From positions 23,990 through 87,989 of the forward strand of contig NZ_JXSQ01000014.1 of assembly GCF_000834055.1 (NCBI RefSeq): a stretch of DNA of 64,000 nt, given 5' to 3'. Position numbers and translations under genes: made by a program. Below, piece after piece: positions 26,140 to 33,575 of this stretch (positions within the stretch are counted from its first letter, which is position 1; each line of letters starts with the position of its first letter). The notes beneath the pieces were generated by a model that made no database searches, was not told the DNA's origin, and saw nothing but the letters and a program-made list of their open reading frames with translations. This DNA is from Leucobacter komagatae (GTDB lineage Bacteria > Actinomycetota > Actinomycetes > Actinomycetales > Microbacteriaceae).

Positions 26140-26991
26140 ATGACGACGCAGCCCGAGAACATAGCCCTTCCAAGCACCGCAATGATCGGAGTCGGATCGA
26201 TGGGGGGTGCGATCCTTGCCGGCCTTCGGAGCCCTGGGGTGGACATCGCGAAGCCCATCACCGTGACCACGAACTCCGCAGCAAGCGCGGCCGAGTTTGC
26301 AGACGCAGACGATGTTGTAGCCTACGCAGCGGAGACCGAGCCCGACGCGAACCGCATCGCGGTGCGCGACGCCGAGCTTGTGATGCTCGCGGTGAAGCCA
26401 TGGATGATCGCGGACGTCGCCAGGGGCATTGCCGGCGACGTCGCGCCTGGCACCATCGTGGTGAGTGTCGCGGCAGGAGTCTCCTGCGCACAGATCGAAG
26501 CCGAGCTTCCCGAGGCCCAGGTGGTACGCGCAATGCCGAACACCCCATCGCACCTCGGCCGCGGCGTCACAGGCGTCGCAGGGGGCGCCTCGGCGTCGCC
26601 TGAAGCGGTCGACACCGTTCGCCGACTCTTCGAAACCGTCGGAGACGTGATCGTCGTGCGTGAGGATCAGATCAACGACGTCGCGGCAGTGTCCGGTTCG
26701 GGGCCAGCATACGTTTTCCTCTACGTCGAAGAAATGACGGCGGCCGCGATCCGCAGGGGGTTCACCCCTGAGCAGGCGCGCGTGCTCGTCAACGGGACGG
26801 TGTCTGGCTCGGCGGAGTTGCTCGTGCAGAGCGGCGAGGCACCCGGCCAGCTGCGACGCAACGTCACGAGCCCGAAGGGCACAACCGAACAGGCAGTCAT
26901 CGTCTTGCAGGATGCCGGCTGGGGAGAGCTCTTCGACCGGGCGCTCGCCGCAAACGTGCGCCGTTCAGAAGAGCTCGAACGCGGCGAATAA
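26140..26991 (+). CDS. proC: pyrroline-5-carboxylate reductase
   Basis: A 283-residue enzyme that reduces pyrroline-5-carboxylate to L-proline with NAD(P)H. The N-terminal Rossmann motif is IGVGSMGGAILAGL. AVKPWMIADVARGI and VRAMPNTPSHLGRGVTGVAGG follow. The C-terminal dimer domain has the proline-binding SGSGPAYVFLYVEEMTAAAIRRG and TSPKGTTEQAV. The ATG at 26140 with CTGGAG upstream was chosen over earlier in-frame starts. It is divergent from the CDF gene. Confidence 0.95.
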   Translation: MTTQPENIALPSTAMIGVGSMGGAILAGLRSPGVDIAKPITVTTNSAASAAEFADADDVVAYAAETEPDANRIAVRDAELVMLAVKPWMIADVARGIAGDVAPGTIVVSVAAGVSCAQIEAELPEAQVVRAMPNTPSHLGRGVTGVAGGASASPEAVDTVRRLFETVGDVIVVREDQINDVAAVSGSGPAYVFLYVEEMTAAAIRRGFTPEQARVLVNGTVSGSAELLVQSGEAPGQLRRNVTSPKGTTEQAVIVLQDAGWGELFDRALAANVRRSEELERGE

Positions 26992-27040
26992 CCCCGAGCC
27001 GGGGGCGCGCGTGGGTACGGGCGCGGCGCCCCCCCCCCGG

Positions 27041-27120
27041 TAGCTCAGGAGTCCCCCCGGTAGCTCAGGAGTCCCCTCGGTAGCTCTGGGGTCCCCTTGG
27101 TAACTCTGGGATCCTCGCAA
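27041..27120. repeat. 20-bp tandem repeats between proC and trkA
   Basis: Four head-to-tail copies of a 20-bp unit with core TAGCTC-GGAGTCCCC-CGG decay from left to right: the first two are nearly identical and the last has several changes. They follow a run of nine C bases. The 247-base gap between proC and trkA holds no convincing gene; a minus-strand frame through the repeats encodes only repetitive residues. Confidence 0.85.
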
Positions 27121-27238
27121 GTAAGGCCCAAAATCGCAGTTTCTTGCATCGTTACTGCAGATCACTGAGATATTGCCGCTGCGACGCGCGGGCGGCCAAA
27201 GCAGCCGCGCAGCGACGTGCGGGCGTCCCGCCGCGCAC

Positions 27239-27904
27239 CTAGCCGATGGTCGCGAAGCGCTCCACGTCGGCCGCCGTGCCCGAAACGATAATGAGGTCGT
27301 GGGGGGAGATCACCGTCTCCTGCGTCGCGTGGGTGAACGGCTCACCCGGCGTCTTCACGCCGACCACGGTGACGCGGTATCTGGTTCGTACGCCGCTCTC
27401 GCGGAGGCTGCGTCCGCGCACCGAACGCGGCGGATACATCTTCGCGATGACGTAGTTGTCGTCGAACTGGATGAAGTCGAGCATCGACCCCGAGAGCAGG
27501 TGTGCGACGCGCTCGCCGGCCTCCCGCTCCGGGTAGATGACGTGGTTCACGCCGATCCGCTCAAGGATTTTTCCGTGCGAGTGCGAGATTGCCTTGGCCC
27601 AAATCTGGGGCACACCGAGGTCAACGAGGTTCGCGGCGATGAGCACGCTCGATTCGATCGAGGCACCGGTTGCGACGACCGCGATCTGAAACTCGTCCGC
27701 ACCAATCTGCTGCAGCGCCTCGATCGAGCGGGCGTCGGCCTGCACCGCGTGCGTCACGCGATCGGACCACTTCTGCACGAGCTCGGCGTTGTTGTCGACG
27801 ACGAGGACCTCTCGGTCTTGCCTGTCGAGCTGGCCGGCGGTCGAGGCGCCGAACCGGCCGAGCCCGATCACGATGACGGGGGCATCACTTCGAATATCAA
27901 CCAA
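27239..27904 (-). CDS. trkA: Trk/Ktr potassium channel regulatory subunit
   Basis: A 221-residue cytoplasmic RCK protein that gates the TrkH channel in response to nucleotides. The RCK_N Rossmann fold starts VIVIGLGRFGASTAGQLDRQDREVLVVDNN and continues with QADARSIEALQQIGADEF. The RCK_C domain covers about 135-221 (MYPPRSVRGRSLRES...DLIIVSG). The likely TTG start at 27904 overlaps the end of trkH by eight bases, so translation is coupled. Confidence 0.92.
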   Translation of the reverse strand: MVDIRSDAPVIVIGLGRFGASTAGQLDRQDREVLVVDNNAELVQKWSDRVTHAVQADARSIEALQQIGADEFQIAVVATGASIESSVLIAANLVDLGVPQIWAKAISHSHGKILERIGVNHVIYPEREAGERVAHLLSGSMLDFIQFDDNYVIAKMYPPRSVRGRSLRESGVRTRYRVTVVGVKTPGEPFTHATQETVISPHDLIIVSGTAADVERFATIG

Positions 27905-29333
27905 CGATCGGCCTTTCCTCAGGGAATCTAAACAGTCGGGAGCGGCTCGTCGCCGCTACGGCAGCGGCGAGCGTGACGGTGCCGACACGGCCAGCCCACA
28001 TCGTCGCAGCGAGTATGTATTTGCCGGGTTCTGGCAGCGCCTCAGACAGGCCGGTACTGAGCCCGCAAGTGCCGAAGGCGGAGATCACCTCAAAGAGTGT
28101 CTCATCGAGCGTCGTGCCGGCGATGTGCATGATCGCTGTTGTCGAGATGAGTACGATCGTCGCACCCCAGATGAGCACGGACACCGCGACGCGGAGCACC
28201 TCGGTCGGGATGCGCCTGCCGAACGCCTGCATGTCTTGGTAGCCGCGGGCCTCCGCGTACGCCGCGAGGAACAGCACCGCGATCGTTGTGACCTTGATGC
28301 CGCCGGCTGTCGACGCCGAACCGCCGCCGACGAACATGAGCATGTCGAGCACGAGGCGCGTCGAGCCGTTCATCTCCGATGGGTCGATGATGCCGAGGCC
28401 GCCTGAGCGGGTCATGATCGACATGTACCAGGCGTCAAAGAGCGTGCGGCCGACTGGTTCGGCGCCGAGCGTTGCCGGGTTGTTCCATTCGAGCGAGGTG
28501 ATGAGCAGCCAGCCAAGAATGACGAAGATGAGCGTGGTCGCGAGCGTGAGCTTCGCGTGCAGGCCGAGGTGGCGGCGCTTCGGGGAGCCCTTCACCACAT
28601 AGCGGTAGAGCGCAAAGATGACGGGGAATCCAATGCTGCCGAGGAACACACCGAGGGCGAGAACGGTGAGCAGATAGTAGTCGCCGAGATACGACTCGAG
28701 CCCGCCGGCGAGCGGCACGAACCCCGTGTTCGTGAACGCGGATGCCGCGAGGTAGAAGCCGTTCCACAGCGCGTGCCAGAAATCCATGCCGTCTGCCATG
28801 AGCCGCGGGGTGATGAGGAGGGTCAGCCCGGCCTCAATGACCAGCAGGCTGACCGCTACCGCGCCAAGGAGGCCGCCGATGTCGCCGAGGCCGACAGCCT
28901 GGCTCTCGGACGCGCCGCGCGCCGTCCGGTTCGGGTTCGTGTCGCTGGCGACGAGCAGGCGCTGCCTGAGTCCGAGCCTGCGGGTGACCGTCAGGCCGAG
29001 GAGGCTGGCGATCGTGAGCACGCCGACGCCGCCGATCTGAATGCCGAGCAGGATGACAATCTCACCGAACAGCGACCACTGGGTCGCCATGTCCACTGTC
29101 GAGAGCCCGGTGACGCAGATCGCTGATACGGCGGTGAAGAGTGCGTCAGCCAGTGGGGTGACGGTTCCCGTCGCGCTCGCGATGGGGAGCGCAAGCAGCG
29201 CCGTCCAGATCGCGACGAGGCTCGTGAAGACGAAGATCGCGAAGCGGGCCGGTGTGGTGTGGACGAGTGCATGGAACCATGACTGTCGATTGCCTTGGAA
29301 CGGAGCCCTATTGGCTAGCGCGCTTGAGCTCAC
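27897..29333 (-). CDS. trkH: TrkH/KtrB family potassium uptake channel
   Basis: A 478-residue membrane protein with the four-repeat MPM fold. The selectivity-filter glycine segments are visible as CVTGLST, FTNTGFVP, TRSGGLG and GTCGLST. Its length and compactness suit the KtrB-like group. It imports potassium with its gating ring encoded by the downstream trkA gene, which it overlaps. The GTG at 29333 follows AGGAG. Confidence 0.94.
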   Translation of the reverse strand: MSSSALANRAPFQGNRQSWFHALVHTTPARFAIFVFTSLVAIWTALLALPIASATGTVTPLADALFTAVSAICVTGLSTVDMATQWSLFGEIVILLGIQIGGVGVLTIASLLGLTVTRRLGLRQRLLVASDTNPNRTARGASESQAVGLGDIGGLLGAVAVSLLVIEAGLTLLITPRLMADGMDFWHALWNGFYLAASAFTNTGFVPLAGGLESYLGDYYLLTVLALGVFLGSIGFPVIFALYRYVVKGSPKRRHLGLHAKLTLATTLIFVILGWLLITSLEWNNPATLGAEPVGRTLFDAWYMSIMTRSGGLGIIDPSEMNGSTRLVLDMLMFVGGGSASTAGGIKVTTIAVLFLAAYAEARGYQDMQAFGRRIPTEVLRVAVSVLIWGATIVLISTTAIMHIAGTTLDETLFEVISAFGTCGLSTGLSEALPEPGKYILAATMWAGRVGTVTLAAAVAATSRSRLFRFPEERPIVG

Positions 29334-29405
29334 ATCTCCTTCTTTCAGCGAACGGTGAGGGTGAATGTTGTCATGCTACACACTGGGCGGGATACCCTGG
29401 TGTCT

Positions 29406-29870
29406 ATGCCAGACATTTTCGGAGTGATCGCGGACGCGACGAGACGTGACATCTTGCAGGTGCTGCTCGGACGCCACGTCGACGAAGCAGAGATGAGTGT
29501 CTCCGAAATCGTGAACCAGCTTGAGATCAGCCAGCCTACAGTTTCGAAGCACCTCAAGGTGCTTCGCGACGCAGAATTGGTCACGGTGCGTGAGGAGGGC
29601 CAACACCGGTTCTACTCGCTGAACGCTGAGCCGCTCGAAATGGTTGAGGATTTCGTGATCCCATTTCTCTCGGCCGGGTTCGATACAGAGGTGACCGTTG
29701 AATACCTCGACGGCAACGGATCCACCCTTACAGGGCCTGAGGGATTGCAGAACGGGGAGCCGGTTCTGCCCGAGGAAGCGACGGTCGCTGTGGAGCGAAT
29801 CGGTCGCGCAGCGGCGGTCGCAGAGCACCGCGTGAAGGAGCTCGTAGCTCGGTTTAAGCTGCGAGAGTAG
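29406..29870 (+). CDS. ArsR family winged-helix regulator
   Basis: A 154-residue regulator. The N-terminal winged helix spans about 1-80: FGVIADATRRDILQVLL, SVSEIVNQLEISQPTVSKHLKVLRDAELVTVREEGQHRFYSL. No CxC metal site of the ArsR/SmtB type is present, so it is unlikely to be a metal sensor. The C-terminal 70 residues are acidic, then helical. It is divergent from trkH and next to the bS22 gene, in a genomic position where actinobacteria often keep a conserved helix-turn-helix protein. The ATG at 29406 fits the domain; an earlier GTG at 29355 would add residues with no homology. Confidence 0.82.
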   Translation: MPDIFGVIADATRRDILQVLLGRHVDEAEMSVSEIVNQLEISQPTVSKHLKVLRDAELVTVREEGQHRFYSLNAEPLEMVEDFVIPFLSAGFDTEVTVEYLDGNGSTLTGPEGLQNGEPVLPEEATVAVERIGRAAAVAEHRVKELVARFKLRE

Positions 29871-29971
29871 CTCGCGAGTTCGCGCGAGCCTCTCAGGCGT
29901 TGTAGACTGTTGATCTTGTGGGCCACGTTACGGTTAGGCCCCGTACGGCCCCTAGAGACGTGAGGTAACTG

Positions 29972-30070
29972 ATGGGTTCAGTAATCAAGAAGCGCCGCAA
30001 GCGCATGTCGAAGAAGAAGCACCGCAAATTGCTTCGTAAGACGCGCCACCAGCGCCGCAACAAGAAGTAG
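29972..30070 (+). CDS. ribosomal protein bS22 / AURKAIP1-COX24 domain protein
   Basis: A 32-residue, extremely basic protein ([21 protein letters not shown], ending RRNKK) that matches the AURKAIP1/COX24-domain mini-protein of actinobacteria, identified in mycobacterial ribosomes as bS22 of the small subunit. The ATG at 29972 follows GAGGTAA. A strong rho-independent terminator begins 29 bases after the stop, so it forms a transcription unit of its own or with the upstream regulator. Confidence 0.9.
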   Translation: MGSVIKKRRKRMSKKKHRKLLRKTRHQRRNKK

Positions 30071-30099
30071 TCACACCACCGCGCAAGCGGCAAGTGACA

Positions 30100-30134
30100 A
30101 AGGGCACCGAGCTTCGGCTCGGTGCCCTTTTCTG
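30100..30134 (+). terminator. rho-independent terminator after bS22
   Basis: AAGGGCACCGAGC-TTCG-GCTCGGTGCCCTT gives a stem of 13 base pairs with a stable TTCG tetraloop and a TTTTCT tail. It is one of the clearest terminators in the window. Confidence 0.93.
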
Positions 30135-30227
30135 TTTCTTGGTTTACTCATGGCATGCACTTCGCGGCCCCAGGGTGTGCGCAAAGCACTTCGATGGGCG
30201 ACGCCCGCAGGCCACGGCGGCCGTGCG

Positions 30228-30971
30228 CTAGCGGCCGAACTGCTGGAATTCGATCCAGTTTCCGAACTCGCACGCGAGGTGCCAGCGGTGCGCGCCCGCC
30301 ATTCTTTTCCCAACGAGGCTTGGGAACTCGACGGTGTTCCACGACTCGAAGCCGCCCCCTGGCAGATTTCGGAACTGGTGGCGGACCCCGCCAATCGGCT
30401 GGCCGGCCGCGGTGCGCGCCACTCCCGCGATCTGTCGCGGGAAGTCTGGCGATGCCTGCGTGGTGAGCGACGAGATATCGCTGTAGTCGATGAAGAACTC
30501 AGTGGGGAGCGGGGATCCGCCCGTGGTCTCGATGACCTGCTGCCTTCCGAGTTCGTCTTCGCCGATGAAGAAATGGTCCGGGCACGCGGCGAGCATCGCA
30601 TCGGAATCGGGTTCTGCCGACTCTGCGTTCATCCACTCGGCGAACTCTTCCGCTGAGCCCGTCGGTGACTGAACGCGGATAGTGCTCGCGATCCGCCTGC
30701 CGGCGGAGAGTTTCGTGGCAACCGCGATGCCTGCGTTGCTCAGTCGAATGCGCGGGGCGATGCGCTGCTGCAATGCCGCCGCGCCGATCGATCGCTTGAG
30801 GTCGAACAGGCGCGTGCGGAGCGCGTCAACGTCGCTGAGCTCTGCGCTGGTTGCTGGCGACCCGAGGAGTCGCAGCACGCGCTGCTGGCGGCCGAGTTCC
30901 CAGGCGAGCACGCGGTCTCGGTCTACTGGTTCCCCGTTGATGGTCGTGACGAGGGGGAGGTGCTGTGTCAT
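30228..30971 (-). CDS. hypothetical protein divergent from a TetR regulator
   Basis: A 247-residue soluble protein without signal or membrane segments. It begins MTQHLPLVTTINGEPVDRDRVLAWELGRQQRVLRLLG, has a helical N-terminal third and a strand-rich C-terminal half (DHFFIGEDELGRQQVIETTGGSPLPTEFFIDY, then RHQFRNLPGGGFESWNTVEF). I do not recognise the family. The ATG at 30971 has AAAGGA upstream; a longer frame to 31106 overlaps the operator and is rejected. It shares a 76-base promoter region and a perfect palindrome with the TetR gene, so it is a likely target of that regulator. Confidence 0.72.
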   Translation of the reverse strand: MTQHLPLVTTINGEPVDRDRVLAWELGRQQRVLRLLGSPATSAELSDVDALRTRLFDLKRSIGAAALQQRIAPRIRLSNAGIAVATKLSAGRRIASTIRVQSPTGSAEEFAEWMNAESAEPDSDAMLAACPDHFFIGEDELGRQQVIETTGGSPLPTEFFIDYSDISSLTTQASPDFPRQIAGVARTAAGQPIGGVRHQFRNLPGGGFESWNTVEFPSLVGKRMAGAHRWHLACEFGNWIEFQQFGR

Positions 30972-31000
30972 CTGGCGTCCTTTCTGCTGCGAACAGGCTA

Positions 31001-31030
31001 GCCTTATTGCAAGTAAACTTGCAATAAGGC
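31001..31030. promoter_or_regulatory. perfect palindromic operator of the TetR regulator
   Basis: GCCTTATTGCAAGT, two A bases, then its exact reverse complement: a 14-base-pair perfect inverted repeat centred between two divergent genes. TAGAAT at 31035-31040 could be the -10 box of the tetR gene, making its transcript close to leaderless. Confidence 0.88.
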
Positions 31031-31047
31031 GTTCTAGAATTGGTGCC

Positions 31048-31689
31048 ATGCGCTCCCAGCTGAACCCCACACCGGTCCCACGGCCAGGCGGTCGATCCGC
31101 GCGCATTCAAGAGCGGGTGTTCGCGGCCACCCTCTCGCAGCTCGCGACCGAGAGCCTCTCCACCATGAGCGTGAAGCGCATCGCAGAGGAGGCGGAGGTC
31201 GCCGAAACCACCGTCTACCGCCGCTGGGGTTCGCTCGTCGACCTCGTGCTGGCTGCGGTCACTGCGTATGCGAGCGAGCGGAACCCGATCCCAGACCGAG
31301 GCGACCTCGAGGCCGACCTGCGCGCCCTCCTCGAGAACGTGGCAGGTCTCCTCGAGCAAGACGCGACGCGACGCATCTTCCAGTTTGCTGTGGCCCTCGA
31401 AGGCTCAAACGAGGAGTCAACGCGCGCACGCGCCCGATTCTGGAACGAGCGATTCGAAGCCGGGGGCGCGATTGTGGCGCGTGCGGTTGAACGCGGCGAA
31501 ATACCGGCCGGCGTGGATCCGCTTGCCGTCATCGAAACCCTCGTCGGGACGGTGTACGTCCGGGCCTTCGTTTCGGGGCGGCCGTCGACCCCTGACCAGC
31601 TCGAAGCGTCGGTTCGAGCGGCGCTCGACGTTGCAACGGGGGCGGCGGCAGAGAAGCGAACGGCAGCACCGGCCAGCGCCGTAGACTGA
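31048..31689 (+). CDS. TetR/AcrR family repressor
   Basis: A 213-residue regulator. The N-terminal helix-turn-helix is ARIQERVFAATLSQLATESLSTMSVKRIAEEAEVAETTVYRRWGSLVDLVLAAV, ending in the typical TTVYRRW recognition helix. The ligand-binding domain with a TetR_C_16-like layout follows (LLENVAGLLEQDATRRIF..., FVSGRPSTPDQLEASVRAALD). It very likely binds the perfect palindrome 18 bases upstream, repressing itself and the divergent gene. The ligand is unknown. Confidence 0.9.
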   Translation: MRSQLNPTPVPRPGGRSARIQERVFAATLSQLATESLSTMSVKRIAEEAEVAETTVYRRWGSLVDLVLAAVTAYASERNPIPDRGDLEADLRALLENVAGLLEQDATRRIFQFAVALEGSNEESTRARARFWNERFEAGGAIVARAVERGEIPAGVDPLAVIETLVGTVYVRAFVSGRPSTPDQLEASVRAALDVATGAAAEKRTAAPASAVD

Positions 31690-31693
31690 AACC

Positions 31694-31987
31694 GTGGAAC
31701 CCGTACGCATCACCCTCATCGGAAAGCCAGGCTGTCATCTCTGCGACGACGCGCGCGAGACGATCGAGTCGGTGCGCGCTGGCCTGGCCGCTGACGCAAT
31801 TGCGACTGAGTTCATTGAACTCGACATACTGCAGGACGAGGCGCTCGCCCGGCTGCACTCTGAGGAGATCCCCGTCGTGCGTGTCGGCGAGAAGCGGCAC
31901 GCAATCTGGCGGGTCGACCCCGAGAAGTTCGAGGCCGCTGTTCGGCGCGCAGCCGGAAAGCCTAAGCTGTCGTTCTGGCGCAGGTAG
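31694..31987 (+). CDS. glutaredoxin-like protein
   Basis: A 97-residue thioredoxin-fold protein with the redox motif C14-H-L-C17 in TLIGKPGCHLCDDAR and a cis-Pro in EEIPVVRV. It resembles the DUF836/glutaredoxin family of actinobacteria, which probably works with mycothiol or thioredoxin reductase. The GTG start lies four bases after the tetR stop, implying co-transcription. Confidence 0.88.
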   Translation: MEPVRITLIGKPGCHLCDDARETIESVRAGLAADAIATEFIELDILQDEALARLHSEEIPVVRVGEKRHAIWRVDPEKFEAAVRRAAGKPKLSFWRR

Positions 31988-32062
31988 CCGCCGCACCCGA
32001 TCCACACCCGCCGCGTAGCCAGGAGGCAACGTCGGTATCGCCCGCACAACGAAGGAGTCATC

Positions 32063-32365
32063 ATGGCAGTACGCCACATTGTGAGCTGGAAGATGAACGG
32101 CGAGACCGCTGCCGATCGCGCGCGCCAGGCGACGGAGATCGCTGAAGCGCTGCGTGCGCTCCCCGCGACCGTCCCGGGGATTCGTGCGCTCGACGTGCAC
32201 CTCAACGAGCTCAACGCCGAAGCGAACTGGGACCTTGTGCTCGTAAGCGACCACGAGGACAGGGACGCGCTCGACGTCTACGCGACGCACCCCGATCACC
32301 TCGCCGTCGTCGCCCTCGTGAAGGAGCGCGCCGCCGGCCGCGCCGGGGTCGACTTCGAGGTCTAG
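32063..32365 (+). CDS. Dabb family stress-responsive barrel protein
   Basis: A 100-residue protein of the stress-responsive A/B barrel (Dabb) family, a dimeric ferredoxin-like fold. It starts AVRHIVSWKMNGET with the conserved His, and the pattern VLVSDHEDRDALDVYATHPDHLAVVALVKE is typical. It has a good ribosome-binding site (GAAGGAG). No substrate is known for most members. The CdaR gene starts four bases downstream. Confidence 0.88.
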   Translation: MAVRHIVSWKMNGETAADRARQATEIAEALRALPATVPGIRALDVHLNELNAEANWDLVLVSDHEDRDALDVYATHPDHLAVVALVKERAAGRAGVDFEV

Positions 32366-32369
32366 CCGC

Positions 32370-33533
32370 GTGCCAGGGGAAGCGCGAGCGTCGCGGATCC
32401 ACCTGAGCGCAGCTCTCGCGCAGCGCATCGTCGATGAGCTCACCCCCGCGCTTCAGGAGAATCTGAACCTCATGGACGCTGAGGGGTTCATTATTGCCTC
32501 GGGCGACGTGAGCCGCGTTGGCACGCTGCACCCCGGTGCGCGCGAGGCGGCCGCGAAGAATGAGGTGGTGAGCGTCTACGCTGATTCGGCGCGCTCGGGC
32601 GAGCGTCCGGGAGTGAACCTGCCGCTCGAATACCGCGGCAAGGTCATCGGGGTTGTCGGCGTGACGGGGAAGCCCGCGAAGGTGCGCTCCCTCGCTCCCG
32701 TCCTGGTGCTCACAATCGCGCTGTTGTTCGAGCGAGAGGCCGAGCTCGTCGGTGAGTCGCGGCGCGACGCAGCGGATCGCGATGTGCTCGCGCGGCTCCT
32801 GTTCGGCTCGCGGCCCGGTGATGCCGTTGGCATGCTCGGGCAGCGCCTCCCCGCACTCGAAGGCCCGTGGTTGCTCGCCGCCTGCATGGCGGGCGCGCGA
32901 GGGGAAGGCGCACTCGATGAGGGCGCCGCGGTGCGCCTCAGGCGCACCCTTGGCGGGGCCGCCGTCGTCGGTTCGCTCCGCGGGGTGCTGTGGGTGTTGG
33001 TGAGCGACGTGCGCGGTGAGGGCGGTGCGCGCGCCGTTGCGGCCGTTGCGGCCGAGCGGATAGCTGCCCTCCTTCCCGGGGTAGGCGTTGTTCACAGCGG
33101 AATCTGTCGCAGCGCAGAGGAACTCGTGCGTGAGGCGGGGAACCTTGCCCTGCTCTCCGCGAGGCCCGAGCTGTGCGGTGACGCGGTGATGGCGGCGAGT
33201 TCGCTGCATCTCAGGCTTGCCGCGGCACAGCTGCCCCCTGGTGCGGCAGCGAGCCTGCGTTCGGTGCTTGCGGAGGTCACTCAGGCGGAGCGGGAAACGC
33301 TCGCGGCGTATCTCGCGTCCGGTGTTGCTGCTGAACTGTCGCGGTCGAACTACACCCACAGGAACACGGTGAGGCGACGGTTGCAGTCGATCGCGGAACG
33401 GACGGGCTTTGACCTGCGCGTGCCGGAACAGGCGGCCGTGCTCGCCCTCGCGCTCGCCGCCGACGAAGAATACGCGCAACGCACCGCGAGCCTAGTGCAC
33501 TCTGCACAGATTTCGGGCGGATCGCGCCAGTAA
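32370..33533 (+). CDS. CdaR family transcriptional regulator
   Basis: A 387-residue regulator of the sugar-diacid type. The N-terminal diacid-recognition domain (ALAQRIVDELTPALQENLNLMDAEGFIIASGDVSRVGTLHPGAREA, PLEYRGKVIGVVGVTGKP) is followed by a variable middle part and a C-terminal PucR-type helix-turn-helix (LAAYLASGVAAELSRSNYTHRNTVRRRLQSIAERTGFDLRVPEQAAVLALAL). CdaR activates glycerate and hexarate use in Escherichia coli. Here it precedes glycerate kinase and a GntP permease in the same direction, which supports control of glycerate catabolism. Confidence 0.9.
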   Translation: MPGEARASRIHLSAALAQRIVDELTPALQENLNLMDAEGFIIASGDVSRVGTLHPGAREAAAKNEVVSVYADSARSGERPGVNLPLEYRGKVIGVVGVTGKPAKVRSLAPVLVLTIALLFEREAELVGESRRDAADRDVLARLLFGSRPGDAVGMLGQRLPALEGPWLLAACMAGARGEGALDEGAAVRLRRTLGGAAVVGSLRGVLWVLVSDVRGEGGARAVAAVAAERIAALLPGVGVVHSGICRSAEELVREAGNLALLSARPELCGDAVMAASSLHLRLAAAQLPPGAAASLRSVLAEVTQAERETLAAYLASGVAAELSRSNYTHRNTVRRRLQSIAERTGFDLRVPEQAAVLALALAADEEYAQRTASLVHSAQISGGSRQ

Positions 33534-33575
33534 ATAGGTGCGATCCGCACCTAGCCCACTTCCGGCATCGCTCCT

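Noticed and set aside
26004..26553. 503-residue version of the CDF transporter
   Set aside because: The extension runs antisense through proC and is Arg/His/Cys-rich; the AGGAGG-preceded ATG at 26004 gives the normal family length.
27041..27120. CRISPR-like array
   Set aside because: Units are contiguous with no unique spacers and no cas genes are near.
26965..27165. Small minus-strand gene across the 20-bp repeats
   Set aside because: Its residues only mirror the repeat unit, its 5' part lacks a ribosome-binding site, and it overlaps the end of proC.
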